DNA of 64,000 nucleotides from Desertimonas sp963732335 (GTDB taxonomy: Bacteria; Actinomycetota; Acidimicrobiia; Acidimicrobiales; Ilumatobacteraceae). Every line of letters starts with the position of its first letter. Within the stretch, counting starts at the first letter, position 1. The position numbers were made by a program, and so were the translations under genes. This document shows, piece by piece, positions 45,257-55,231 of the stretch. The notes under the pieces are model-generated. The model was not told the DNA's origin. It was given only the letters and a program-made list of their open reading frames with translations, and did not search any database. Location of the stretch: NCBI GenBank assembly GCA_963732335.1, contig CAVSZO010000007.1, positions 124,001 through 188,000 of the forward strand. Reading direction: 5' to 3'.

Positions 45257-45874
45257 CTAGCGGCTGCGCAGGATGATCGCCGTCGCCTCGGTCCGCGACT
45301 GGGCGTGCAGCTTCATCAGGATGCTGCTGACGTGGTTCTTGACGGTGAACACGCTGAGGTTGAGGGCCTCGGCGATCTCGGCGTTGCTGCGCCCGTCGGC
45401 CATCAGCTCGGCCACCTCGGCTTCACGATCGGTGAACCGCGCCTCCACCGCGCTCGACGTCGTCGCCGGGGCGGCGAGGACCCGCGTGACATCGGACGAG
45501 AACGAGCCGCGCCCGGCGGCGACGTCGCGCACCGCCTGGGCGAGGCCCTCCGTGTCGACCGACTTCACGAGGTAGCCGCTCGCCCCGGCGCCGATCGCCT
45601 CGCGGATCAGGTCTCCGTGGGCAAACGTGCTGAGGGCGAGCAGGCCGATCGAATCGTCGGCGGCACGCATCTGCCGGATCGCCTCGACGCCCCCCATGCC
45701 CGGCATGACGAGGTCGATCACGACGACGTCGGGACGCAGCCGCGTCGCCGCCTCGAGGCCTTCCTCGCCACTCGCCGACTCGCCGACCACCTCGAGGTCG
45801 TCGAACGCCGACAAGCACGAGCTCACGCCCTCACGCAGGAGGTCGTGGTCGTCGACGACGAGGACCTTGATCAT
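45257..45874 (-). CDS. NarL/LuxR-family response regulator
   Basis: 205 residues, ATG 45874 overlapping the kinase stop (ATGA). Receiver: VLVVDDHDLLREG, phospho-acceptor Asp in VVVIDLVMPGMGG, and the K in YLVKSVD. The C-terminal LuxR helix-turn-helix reads FTDREAEVAELMADGRSNAEIAEALNLSVFTVKNHVSSIL. It should be phosphorylated by the adjacent kinase. Targets are unknown. Confidence 0.93.
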   Translation of the reverse strand: MIKVLVVDDHDLLREGVSSCLSAFDDLEVVGESASGEEGLEAATRLRPDVVVIDLVMPGMGGVEAIRQMRAADDSIGLLALSTFAHGDLIREAIGAGASGYLVKSVDTEGLAQAVRDVAAGRGSFSSDVTRVLAAPATTSSAVEARFTDREAEVAELMADGRSNAEIAEALNLSVFTVKNHVSSILMKLHAQSRTEATAIILRSR

Positions 45875-47505
45875 GCGCGAACGGTGAGGTCGGTGCCATG
45901 GCCGGGTGCGGCGCGAAGTTCGAGCTCGGCGCCGATGGCCTCGGCCCGCTCGCGCATGATCGACAGCCCGAGGTGCCCCGGCGTCACGTTGTCGACGTCG
46001 AAGCCGCGCCCGTTGTCGACGATGCGCAGCTCGACGCGCTCCGGAAACCGGCGCGTCGTTGCGCCTCCTCAGCGTCAACGACACCACCGTCGCCGCCGAG
46101 TGCCGGGTGATGTTGGTGAGCGCCTCCTGGGCGATCCGGTAGAACGCCACCCGCTGCGGCGGATCGAGCTCGACCGGCTCGAGCTCGACGGTCACCTCCA
46201 TCTTCTTCCGGCACTCCATCGCCGCGACAAGCTGTCCGAGCAGCTCGTGCAGGTCGACCTCGACGAGCTCCTGCGGCCGCAACTCGAGCAGCAGCGTGCG
46301 CATCTCGGCCTGGGCGCCGCTCGTCAGTGTGCGCAGCCGTTGCAGCCGCCGGTGCAGCTCGGTGCCGTCCTCGACGTCGCGCAGCAGGCTGTCGGCGGTG
46401 AGTGACGCGGTCCACAACGTCTGGTTGACGGCGTCGTGGAGCTCGCGGGACAGGCGCTGCCGCTCCTCGGCGGCGGCCAGCTCGCTGGCCTGCCCGACGA
46501 GCCGGGCGTTGGAGATCGCCGCCGCCGCCTGGTCGGCGATCGCCCGCAGTCGCTCGGCGTGGGCGGTCGTGAAGAAACCCTTGGTGACGCTCTCCAGCAC
46601 GACGAACCCGATCCGCCGATCGCCCACCTGCAGCGCCGCGCCGAGCACCGATCCGGCGGGCCCGAGCGCCACCGACGGTTCGTCGATGATCACCGACTCG
46701 CGATCGTCGTGCAGCTCGCTGGATCACCGTCAGCGACTCGACCGACGGTGCACCGTCCACGTCGTCGGTTGGCTTCGGGTAGCCGAAGCCGACTCGGCAA
46801 CGGGCGATCTCCAGCCGCTCGTCGGCGCCGACGAGGACGATGGCCGTGAGATCGTTGGACACCAGCCGCTCGACGCCGATCAGCACCTGCTCCATCACCT
46901 CGTTGGCGTCGAGCGTCTTCGACATCGCACTCGCCGTGTCCCGCAGCGCCTCGGCGTAGGCCCGCTGTTGCCGTTCCTCCGCCTGGACGCGCACGCGATC
47001 GTCGACCTCGCGGCGGAGGCTCTCGATGGCCCGTTCGAGGTCCCTGCGTGCGCTGCTGCACGCGCTTGTCGAGGTCCTTCAGCGTTCCGTTGAGCCGCTC
47101 CTCGGCGGCACGTCGTTCGGTGACGTCCTCGAACGTGCCGAGGATGCCGATGACCTCGCCGTCGAGGTCGCGCAGCGGGACCTTCTGGGTCTCGACCCAA
47201 CGCAGATCACCACCGGCCCGGCGCAGGCGCTCGACGATCCCGACGACCGGCTCACCGGTCTCGGCGACATGGGCGTCCCAGTCCATGAACCAGTCGGCGC
47301 CGAACTCGGCGTCGTCGGCCCACGGCATGTCGCGATCGGACTTGCCGATCAGGTCGTCCGGTTCGGTCCCGGCGAAGGCGGCGAAGACGCGGTTGCAGCC
47401 GAGGTACCGCGACTGGCGGTCCTTCCAGAACACGGCGTTGGCCGACGAGTCCATCAGCACCTGGAGCAGCTTCTGGCTCGCCTCCAACGCGTCGTCGCCG
47501 CGCAT
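45871..47505 (-). CDS. PAS-GAF sensor histidine kinase, HisKA_3 type (three frameshifts)
   Basis: About 545 codons. A PAS/PAC domain (residues about 10-140: LLQVLMDSSANAVFWKDRQSRYLG, GILGTFEDVTERRAAEERL), a coiled coil, a GAF domain (MSKTLDANEVMEQVLIGVERL), the dimerisation domain with phospho-His in RQRLSRELHDAVNQTLW, then HATPase_c ending ERAEAIGAELELRAAPGHGTDL. Shifts occur near 47,065, 46,720 and 46,065. No membrane segment is seen, so it is a soluble sensor. It is paired with the downstream NarL-type regulator. Confidence 0.83.
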
Positions 47506-47565
47506 CCGTCCCTGCAGCAGGGCGGCGTAGAGGTCGACGTTCGAGCGAACGTCGGGTTCCGTACG

Positions 47566-48427
47566 TCACTCGTCCACGGTCAGCCCGTCGACCTGCTCGA
47601 GCACGGCGACGTCGTCGTTGTGCGAGTGGGTGAACCCGAGGGCCCGCTCCGCCTGCACCGTGCTCTCCGACCGGAACGCCACGATGTAGGCCCGGCGCCA
47701 CGAGTCCGTCGACGTGTTGCCCCCGGAACCGTGCAGCACGCCCTCGCTGTGCACGGTGATGTCGCCGCGGGCGATCGGGCACGGGCACCATCACGTCGCC
47801 GGGCCGGAGCTCGGTGACGAGCGTGTGACTGGCATCGCGGTCACCGTGTAGCGGATGGTGTGGCCGCACCGGCTGGCGATGGCTGCCGGGCAGGAACTGC
47901 ATGCAACCGTTCTCCACCGTCGAGTCGTCGACCGCCAACCAGCACGTCGCCGTGCGCCGATCGTCGGTGTCGATCCAGTACGCCTGGTCCTGGTGCCAGG
48001 CGAACACGGCGTCGTCACGCCCGGGCTGCTTGGCCAGCAGCTGGTCGAAGTCGATGACCATGCCCTCGCCGCAGAGCTGCCGGGCGATGCTCGTCGCCCG
48101 CCGCTCGAACACGTTGCCCTGCCACGCCGGGTAGTACCGGCGGGGCACCATCACGTTGACGATGGCGTACCCCGATGGATCGGTGCCGTGTTCCCCGGTC
48201 GTCATGTCGTTGAAGTCCTTGCCGGCCACGGCGATCTCGCCGCGCAGGAAGCGGTCGTAGACCGCCTCGATGTCGACCAGCTCGGCCTCCGACAGCACGC
48301 CGTGCAGGTGCACGTAGCCGTCGCGGCGGAACGCCTCCTTCTCCGCGTCGCTGACGACGTAGTCGTCGCCGCGCCGGCGGGACGCGCCGACGTCGGACGT
48401 CTCGCCGGCCTGCTGTGCTGCGGTCAC
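47566..48427 (-). CDS. Phytanoyl-CoA dioxygenase-family protein (frameshift)
   Basis: Fe(II)/2-oxoglutarate-dependent oxygenase, about 287 codons. GTG start at 48427 after GGGGGTG. Iron ligands: His and Asp in FAWHQDQAYW and, in the second frame after about 47,775, the distal His in GVLHGSGGNTS; the 2-oxoglutarate-binding Arg probably lies in WRRAYIVAF. WLAVDDSTVENGCMQFLPGSH is typical. It hydroxylates an unknown small molecule. It is 60 bp upstream of the kinase on the same strand and divergent from moxR. Confidence 0.84.
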
Positions 48428-48564
48428 GTCACCCCCGGTCCGTCGCCTCGACGCACAATCTCGCGGCGTCGCTGGAACGTAGTTGCTCGATGCCGCCGGG
48501 CCGCGCACGGAGGCATTCGCGCTGCTCCACAATAGTGTTCGGCTGAAGGGGGCTGGGCTTGACG

Positions 48565-49661
48565 ATGCAGACCGATCCACCAGCGACGACGGTGGTGCCC
48601 GACGAGGCAACCGATCGTCGCGTCAGGGCCGTCGGGGCCGTCGACGGACAGCGCCGTCGCCGGTGGTCACAGCACCATCGCCGACGCCGACCTGGAGCGG
48701 GCCGGTGAGCTGTTCGGCCGCCTCGCCCAGGCGTACGACTCCAAGGTCGTCGGCCAGTCGCGCCTGCGCACGACGCTCGTGGTCACGCTCCTCGCCGAAG
48801 GCCACATCTTGCTCGAGAGTGTCCCTGGATTGGCCAAGACGACGGCGGCGGCGACGCTGGCGTGTGCGGTCAACGCCTCGTTCGTGCGCATCCAGTGCAC
48901 TCCCGACCTGCTGCCCAGCGACATCCTCGGCACCCAGGTGTACGACCCGCACACGGCGACGTTCGACACCCGTCTGGGCCCGGTCCACGCCAACTTCGTC
49001 CTCCTCGACGAGATCAACCGGTCGAGTGCCAAGACGCAGAGCGCGATGTTGGAAGCGATGCAGGAGCGCCAGACGTCGATCGGCGGGGTGATGTACCCGC
49101 TGCCCTCGCCGTTCATGGTCCTGGCGACGCAGAACCCGATCGAGGAGGAAGGCACCTACATCCTCCCCGAGGCGCAACTCGATCGCTTCCTCCTCAAGGA
49201 CGTGATCGACTACCCGTCGCGCCGACGAGGAGCTCGAGGTTCTCGACCGCATCGACCGTGGCGTCCTCGGCACGCGGGCGCCTGACCTGCAGCCGGTGGT
49301 CGATCTCGACGAGGTCGGCTTCCTCATCGACCTGGCGGCGAAGGTCTACGTCGACGATTCGATCAAGCGCTACGCCGTCGCCATCACCCAGGCCACCCGG
49401 CGCCTCGCCGACGTGATCGACCCGGCGCTCGCCGAGTACGTCGAGTTCGGCGCCAGCCCGCGTGGCGCCATCGCCCTGCAGCAGGTCGGCAGGGCCCACG
49501 CCCTGATGCAGGGCCGTACGTTCGTCATCCCCGACGATCTGCGGGCCCTGCGCCACGCCGTGTTCCGGCACCGCTTGCACCTCGGATTCCAGGCAGTCGC
49601 CGACGGCATCCGCGTCGAGGACATCATCGACGCCGTGTTCGCAGTGATCCCGTCACCGTAG
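48565..49661 (+). CDS. moxR: MoxR-type AAA+ ATPase (frameshifts)
   Basis: About 365 codons. MQTDPPATTVV starts at 48565; a shift near 48,640 joins SAVAGGHSTIADADLERAGEL. Walker A is ESVPGLAKTT (the MoxR GLAKT form), Walker B VLLDEINRS, sensor-1 LATQNPIEEEGTY. A second shift near 49,222 joins PDEELEVLDRIDRGVLG to VVDLDEVGFLI and the lid domain (ASPRGAIALQQVGRAHALMQGR). MoxR proteins act as chaperones with the VWA proteins encoded downstream. Confidence 0.88.
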
Positions 49662-49678
49662 GACCGGCCAGGGAGCTG

Positions 49679-50601
49679 ATGGCGACGTCTTTGCTGCGAA
49701 AGGTCAAGGCCAAGACGGCGCTGCGCGCCCACCGGAAGGTGCGCAGCGTGCTGGACGGTGAGCACGGGTCGATCCACAAGGGCCGCAGCATGGACTTCGA
49801 CGACCTGCGCGAGTACGTGCTCGGCGACGACGTCAAGGATCTCGACTGGAAGGCGACGGCGCGCACCGGACGGCCACTCGTCAAGCGCTTCGTGGCAACC
49901 CGCCAGCACGCCGTGATGCTCGTCGTCGACACCGGGCGATCGATGTCGGCGCTTGCCGACGCGACGAGCACGAAGCGCGACGTCGCCGTCTTCGCCGCCG
50001 GTGTCGTCGCCCAGCTGGCGACCCGCCACGGCGATCTCGTCGGCCTGCTCGCCGGTCCGGCCCCGCCGAACATCTCCAAGGTCCGCAACGCCGCCCGCGC
50101 CCTGTACATCCCGCCCGGCTCCCGCGACGTCCACATCGAGCGGATCCTGCGCACGATCCACGACGCCATCGACACCGCCGGCCTGCCGTCGCATCTCGAC
50201 GTGCTGCTCGACTACGCGGCGCAGAACCTGCGCCGCCAGATGATCCTCGTCGTCATCGCCGACGACACCGACCTGACCGATCGACATCGCGTCGTGCTGC
50301 GCCGCCTCGACGCCCAGCACGAGGTGCTCTTCTGCTGCTGTCGGCGACGTGGCGATGACCGACCCGGCGCTGCTCGGCCGCGGCCTTCATGTCGTCGGCG
50401 TCGGGCGCCCAGGTCCCCGACTTCTTCCGCCACAACGAAGCGCTGCACGACGATCTCGTCGCCACGATGCGCCGGCGAGCCGAGGCGACCCGGGCGACGC
50501 TCGGTCGCCTCGGGATCGCCGCGACACGACTGACCGGCGAGTCCAGCGTGGTTCCCGGGATGGTCGAGCTGCTCGAACGCCATCGCCGGACCAGACGCTG
50601 A
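49679..50601 (+). CDS. DUF58 protein (VWA-like MoxR partner; frameshifts)
   Basis: About 307 codons, ATG at 49679. GEHGSIHKGRSMDFDDLREYVLGDDVKDLDWKATART is the diagnostic DUF58 motif. A VWA-like core follows with VVDTGRSMSA. Frame changes near 50,336 and 50,393 precede GAQVPDFFRHNEALHDDL and the end ERHRRTRR. DUF58 genes regularly follow moxR and encode a VWA-related partner. Confidence 0.86.
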
Positions 50602-50615
50602 CGATCAAGGCCGCC

Positions 50616-51091
50616 ATGGAAGACAGCCCGCCGACGACCTTCGTCCCCGCCGACGACAACCTCTTCCCACCACTCGCCCACAGTGGGATGTGGTTGGCGC
50701 TCGGCATCGTCGCCGGGTTGCTCGCCATCGTCTTGGTGCTGTGGATGCTCCACGCCGTCCCCGATGCCGCCGCCAAGGCGCGCGCCGCCCAGCTCACCGT
50801 CAAGGGCCAGTACCTGGCCGAGCTCGACGCCTTGTACCGGCGCTACGCCGAACAGCTCATCGACGAGCGCCAGCTCCATCACGAGCTGAGCAGGACCGTG
50901 CGCCGATTCGCCGCTGAGCACGGCGCAGCCCGGTGCCCTCTCGATGACCGCCGCCGACCTCGACGCCGCCGGGCTGCGACGGCGTCGCCGGCGTCGTCGC
51001 CCGGTACCAACCACCGCAGTTCATGGAGCGGCCGGCATCCGACCCACCGACGTCGATCGCCGCAGCGCGGGAGCTGATCGAGACATGGTGA
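50616..51091 (+). CDS. Single-pass membrane protein of the MoxR/Bat operon (frameshifts)
   Basis: About 158 codons. One membrane segment, MWLALGIVAGLLAIVLVLWML, follows a short N-terminus. A cytoplasmic helical part (KARAAQLTVKGQYLAELDALYRRYAEQL) continues. After shifts near 50,935 and 50,985 the C-terminus reads GVVARYQPPQFMERP and ends at 51091, overlapping the next start. Position and topology resemble the small DUF4381-like protein often found between DUF58 and the first VWA gene. Function unknown. Confidence 0.7.
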
Positions 51092-52066
51092 TGGTGCAGC
51101 CGTGGGTCGGCCTCGTCAGCGCCCTGGCCGCCGTCGTCGTCGGTCTCGTCGTCGTGTGGATGTCGGTGCAGCGCCGCCGGCGCCGGCCGGGGAGCAACGA
51201 CGCCGCCATCGCCAACGTCCATCGCGCCGATGCTTCCCCGGTGTTCCGCAGGCTGCGGCGGCGCTACCACCTCCTGCTCGGCGGTGAGGTCGTCGCTCTG
51301 TCGATCGTCGGGCTGGCCGCCGTCGGGCTGACGATGCGGCCTGTCACCGACCGCCAACTGGAGCGTGACGTCCGCAATCGGGACGTGATGCTCTGCCTCG
51401 ACGTCTCGACCTCGATGAACGAGCTCGACGCCATCGTGCTGCGCGAGTTCGTCAAGCTCGCCGCCGGGTTGCGCGGCGAGCGCATCGGACTGACGATCTT
51501 CAACGGCTCGGCGATCACCGTGTTCCCACTCACCGATGACGCCGAGTTCATCGAATCCACGCTGGACGAGGCTGCGCAAGCCATCAGCGGACGCAAGCGC
51601 ACGTTCGTCGAGGGCACCGAGGAGGGCACAGGCACGTCGCTGATCGGCGACGGCCTGGCGTCGTGCGCGATGCGCTTCGATTCCGACGAGCGGGGCAGGT
51701 CGCAGTCCGATCGTGTTCGCCACGGACAACGCCCTCGCAGGCGATCCGATCCTGCAGCTCCCCGAAGCCGCCGCGCTGGTCCGCGAGCAGGGGATCCGGG
51801 TGTACGCAATTGCCGCCGCCGACCGCATCACCGCACACGACGCCGACGAGCTGCGCGCCGCTGCCGAGTCGACGGGAGGCGCGTACTTCGAGACCGACGG
51901 TCGGTCGACGATTGCCAATGTGGTCGCCGAGGTCGGCCGGATGGAAGCGACCCGGATGGACGTACCCCCAGAGGTGGTCGCTGACGATCGGCCGACAGAG
52001 TGGATCGTCGCCTGCTTCGCCGGTCTCGCCGCGCTGTTCGCCGTCGGATGGGCGTTGCGGCGATGA
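51085..52066 (+). CDS. VWA-domain membrane protein, BatA-like (frameshift)
   Basis: About 327 codons. Membrane segments flank a VWA domain: WVGLVSALAAVVVGLVVVWM at the start, a second near EVVALSIVGLAAVGL, and WIVACFAGLAALFAVGWAL at the end. The metal site is CLDVSTSMN (D-x-S-x-S), with a further Thr in EGTGTSLIGDGL. A shift near 51,705 restores IVFATDNALAGDP. The stop overlaps the next start (ATGA). It probably works with MoxR and the second VWA protein. Confidence 0.86.
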
Positions 52067-53084
52067 GCGAGCAGATGTTGGCGTTGACGTTCGACCCCCT
52101 CGTGCCGGTGCCGGTGCTGGTGGCGGCATCCGCCGTCGCGGTCGTCGCCGCTTGGATCTGGGTCCGGCGCGGTTCACCCACTCGGGATGGCGTCGTGCGC
52201 TGGTCGGCGATGGGGCTGCTCCTGCTGCTTGCTGCTGCCGATCCGGCGCTCGGCGGCGGGCGCGCTGCGGTCAAGCGGTCCGACGCCAACGTCCTGTTCG
52301 TCGTCGACACCACGGGGAGCATGGCCGCCCAGGACTACAACGGCACCGAGCCTCGCCTCGTCGGCGTCCGCCACGACGTGCTGGCGCTGGCCGACGAGTT
52401 CCCGGGCGCGACGTTCTCCTTGGTCACGTGGAACTCGAAGACGCGCGTCATCGTCCCGTGGACGACCGACCGTGGTGCCCTCGACTCGGCAGTGGCGTTG
52501 CTGCGCCAGGAGTGGACGCAGTACGCCAAGGGAACGCGGCTCGACGAGGCGTTGCCGACGATGCGCCAACTGCTCCCCCGCTCCGGACCTGACGGTGGGT
52601 ACGACATCGTGTTCTACCTGTCCGACGGAGAGCACAATGTGCAGCCGCCGCCGCAGTCGTTCGAGCGTCTCGAAGGGGTCGTCTGCCGGTGGCGCTGTTC
52701 TCGGCTACGGCACCGCCGAGGGCGCCAAGATGCACGTGTACGTCGGCCGTGACGAGACTCCCGAGCTGTACATCCACGACTACGAGACCGGCACCGATGC
52801 CGTGTCGCGGATCGATGAGACGAACCTCAACAAGATCGCTGACGAGCTGAGGTGTCGTCTATGCCCACCGCGCCGCGCCGACCGATGTCGACGAGATCGC
52901 CGACCAGGCGGCGGGACAGGTCGGCACGATCTACGCCGGCCAGCGCGACACCGTGCGACGTCTCTACTGGATGCCTGCATTCGGCCTGATCGGGCTCGTG
53001 CTCTGGCAGTTCGCCCGGACAACGTTGGAGATCGTCGACGACCGACGGGCGCTCGGCGGCAAGACCAGGCGGGCGTCGACGTGA
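52063..53084 (+). CDS. VWA-domain membrane protein, BatB-like (frameshifts)
   Basis: About 340 codons. MSEQMLALTFDPL starts at 52063; membrane segments at VLVAASAVAVVAAWIWV and near the end (MPAFGLIGLVLWQFA). MIDAS motif FVVDTTGSMAAQDY. Shifts near 52,685 and 52,850 join GAVLGYGTAEGAKMHVYVGRDE and VVYAHRAAPTDVDEIADQ. The stop overlaps a GTG start. This is the second VWA protein, as in Bat operons. Confidence 0.85.
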
Positions 53085-53812
53085 GCCGGCAGCTTGATGG
53101 CCGGGTCGATCGGCGGCGACGGCGTCGCCGCCGCCTGCTCGCCCTGCCGATCGTCGTGCTGCTGCTCGCCGTCAGCGTCAAGCTGGTGACGATGAGCTGG
53201 TTCTCCACTCGTGGGGTGGCGGCATACGGCGACGAGAGCTACGACCAGAGCGTTACGGAGTTCGATCGGTTGCAGTTGGTCAATGTCATCGAGCCGTGGC
53301 GCGCCCATCTCGGGTCTGGGACCGCGCTGCACCGCGGCGACGATCTCGAGGGAGCCGAAGCGGCGTTCCGCCGCGCCCTGGAGATCGCCCCTCAGCGCTG
53401 CGACGTGAGGTTCAACCTCGTCGTCACGATCGAGGCCCAGGGCGATCAGCTGACCGGTGGCGAGCAGCGCGAGGTCGAGGAATCGGAGCGTCAGGACGGG
53501 CTCGCCCGCTACCGCGTCGCCCTCGACATCGCCGACGCCGGATTGTGCCCGGCGTCGACCACGGGAGACGCCGGGACCCGCCTGGAGGAAGCGAGGGACC
53601 GGCTGCGCGCCAAGCTTGGCGCCGAGACCGCTGGAGAAGGCGAGGAGCTCGAGGCGCCGCAGCAACGGGAGGACTCCGACCGAGCAGGCGAGGAGAGCGA
53701 CTCGCAGCAACAGGAGATCGCCGAACGCAACCAGACCGGGGCCGCCGAGCGCGAGGACCGCAGCGACCTCGACCCCAACCAGGTCCAGGAACAAGGCACA
53801 TCCAACTGGTAG
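53081..53812 (+). CDS. Membrane-anchored TPR protein, BatC-like
   Basis: 243 residues, GTG start at 53081, intact. A basic N-terminus (RRRRRRR) precedes one membrane segment, LLALPIVVLLLAVSVKLV. TPR-like helices follow (WRAHLGSGTALHRGDDLEGAEAAFRRALEIAP). The C-terminal 70 residues are strongly charged (EGEELEAPQQREDSDRAGEESD) and probably disordered. The TPR protein completes the MoxR-DUF58-VWA-VWA-TPR order. Confidence 0.84.
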   Translation: MSRQLDGRVDRRRRRRRRLLALPIVVLLLAVSVKLVTMSWFSTRGVAAYGDESYDQSVTEFDRLQLVNVIEPWRAHLGSGTALHRGDDLEGAEAAFRRALEIAPQRCDVRFNLVVTIEAQGDQLTGGEQREVEESERQDGLARYRVALDIADAGLCPASTTGDAGTRLEEARDRLRAKLGAETAGEGEELEAPQQREDSDRAGEESDSQQQEIAERNQTGAAEREDRSDLDPNQVQEQGTSNW

Positions 53813-53827
53813 GTCGCCGAACCGGAG

Positions 53828-53876
53828 AAGTGTGAGCCCAAACAGCGGATAGCCGCTGCGAGAGCTCACAGCTTCG
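53828..53876. repeat. Inverted repeat related to the 34657 element (copy 2)
   Basis: AAGTGTGAG (53828-53836) pairs with CTCACAGCTT (53865-53874) with one bulge; CCGCTGCGAGAGCTCACAG at 53853-53871 matches 34684-34702 with one difference. It lies between the convergent TPR and CBS genes, 16 bp after the TPR stop and 7 bp before the CBS stop, so it may act as a bidirectional terminator. Confidence 0.6.
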
Positions 53877-53882
53877 ACGTGT

Positions 53883-54320
53883 TCAGCGGCCTTGGGTGAT
53901 GTATTCGTAGAGTTGCTGGTTCTCGGTTTCGAGCTGGCCGAGGCGGGCTTTGACGACGTCACCGATCGAGATCACGCCGCCGAGCACACCGTCGTCGTCG
54001 ACGACTGGGAGATGGCGGATGCGTCGCTCCGTCATCGACACCATCAACGACTCGACAGCGTCCTCGGCGCGGCACGTCACCACGTCGGTCGACATCACCG
54101 ACGAGACCGGCCGGCCGAGCGCCGACGCGCCGTGGTTGGCGAGCGCCCGCACGACATCGCGCTCGGACACGATCCCGTCGATGTGCTGACCGTCGTCGGA
54201 GACGATGAGCGCGCCGATCGCCCGGTCCCGCATCATCATCGCCGCGTCCGCCAACGACACTCCGTCGGTGACCGTGATGACGTCGGCACCCTTGGTCGCG
54301 AGGATCGACTGCACGTTCAC
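53883..54320 (-). CDS. Two-CBS-domain protein
   Basis: 145 residues made of two CBS motifs (about 8-65: VITVTDGVSLADAAMMMRDRAIGALIV; 72-128: VVTCRAEDAVESLMVSMTERRIRHLPVVDDDG), followed by a short coiled helix (LGQLETENQQLYEYITQ). CBS pairs bind adenosine nucleotides and act as energy sensors. No catalytic domain is attached, so it presumably regulates a partner. Intact frame; convergent with the Bat operon. Confidence 0.92.
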   Translation of the reverse strand: MNVQSILATKGADVITVTDGVSLADAAMMMRDRAIGALIVSDDGQHIDGIVSERDVVRALANHGASALGRPVSSVMSTDVVTCRAEDAVESLMVSMTERRIRHLPVVDDDGVLGGVISIGDVVKARLGQLETENQQLYEYITQGR

Positions 54321-54457
54321 GGCTCACACCCCCTCACTGGCTGTCTACATTGCCGTGTTCGCTGCGCTGCGATCACGGCCATCGATGGTAGTGCAGCACC
54401 CGGCGCGAAGGACGCCACGATGCCGCGGGCCGGCGCGCCCGCCAGACTGTGCCCCCG

Positions 54458-55177
54458 ATGAACGCCACTGCACTCGGAACGATCAAGCGCGGCTATGCGG
54501 CGTGCGCCCAAGCCACCGGCCGATTGCTCGAGCGGGTCGGGATCCTCGGCGAGGACCCACCGCCGCGCGACGACCGGCTGCGCCATTGGGCCTACAGCCT
54601 CACCAGGGCGCACGATTCGATCGGGATCGCCAAGCTCGACGTGCCGTGGTGGACCTACGGGGCGATCGACGAGGTCGAGCGCTGGTTGGCGGGCCGCGAC
54701 GGCGACGTGCGGGCGTTCGAATGGGGTTCGGGAGCGAGCACGATCTGGCTCGCCCGCAGAGTCGCCTCCGTGAGCTCCGTCGAGCACCACCGCGAGTTCG
54801 GCACGATGATCCAGGGGCAGCTGACAGCGTGGCCGAACGCGTCGTTGGACATCGTCGAGCCGGTTCCCAGCGACTCGCCGGCGATCGGCTCGGCGAAGGA
54901 GGGCCACGGCGGGCTCGACTTCAGCGACTACGTCCGCCACATCGACAGCGTCGGCGGGAAGTTCGACTTGATCGTCGTCGACGGCAGGGCCCGCGAGGCC
55001 TGTCTGTCGGCGGCACTCCCCCATCTCGAGCCCGATGGGATCATCGTGTTCGACAACACGATGCGGCGCCGATACCGCCGGGCGATAGCCGCCGCCCCAG
55101 TCGTCGAGCGATCGTTCCGCGGCCTCACACCGACCTTGCCCTACCCCGACCAGACGAGCATCCTCACCCGCTCCTAA
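54458..55177 (+). CDS. Class I SAM-dependent methyltransferase-like protein
   Basis: 239 residues from the ATG at 54458; a GTG three codons upstream is possible. The Rossmann motif I reads FEWGSGASTIWLAR, motif II SSVEHHREF, and a later strand FDLIVVDGRAREACL with PHLEPDGIIVFDNTMRRRY. This arrangement occurs in small-molecule methyltransferases of the FkbM/class-I type. The target is unknown. It is convergent with rpsG across a long hairpin. Confidence 0.78.
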   Translation: MNATALGTIKRGYAACAQATGRLLERVGILGEDPPPRDDRLRHWAYSLTRAHDSIGIAKLDVPWWTYGAIDEVERWLAGRDGDVRAFEWGSGASTIWLARRVASVSSVEHHREFGTMIQGQLTAWPNASLDIVEPVPSDSPAIGSAKEGHGGLDFSDYVRHIDSVGGKFDLIVVDGRAREACLSAALPHLEPDGIIVFDNTMRRRYRRAIAAAPVVERSFRGLTPTLPYPDQTSILTRS

Positions 55178-55178
55178 C

Positions 55179-55228
55179 AACCGATGGGTGTTCTCATGAC
55201 CGTTCCGTCATGTATTCACCCATCGGTT
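55179..55228. terminator. Bidirectional terminator hairpin between the methyltransferase-like gene and rpsG
   Basis: AACCGATGGGTG (55179-55190) pairs perfectly with CACCCATCGGTT (55217-55228); an inner stem CATGAC/GTCATG (55195-55200, 55207-55212) closes a 6-base loop. It fills the 54-bp gap between two convergent genes. Confidence 0.75.
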
Positions 55229-55231
55229 CGT

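Noticed and set aside
45257..46693. Hybrid kinase-response-regulator fusion
   Set aside because: The in-frame join is created by a shift in the kinase ATPase domain. The restored kinase stop overlaps the regulator ATG, so these are two proteins.
13803..53084. Frameshifted metabolic genes as true pseudogenes
   Set aside because: The same kind of shift affects essential ribosomal genes, and active-site motifs and gene overlaps are preserved on both sides of each shift.
12190..55231. Inserted blocks as prophage or integrative element
   Set aside because: No integrase, transposase, phage structural gene, att-like direct repeat or tRNA boundary was seen, and base composition is similar to the flanks.
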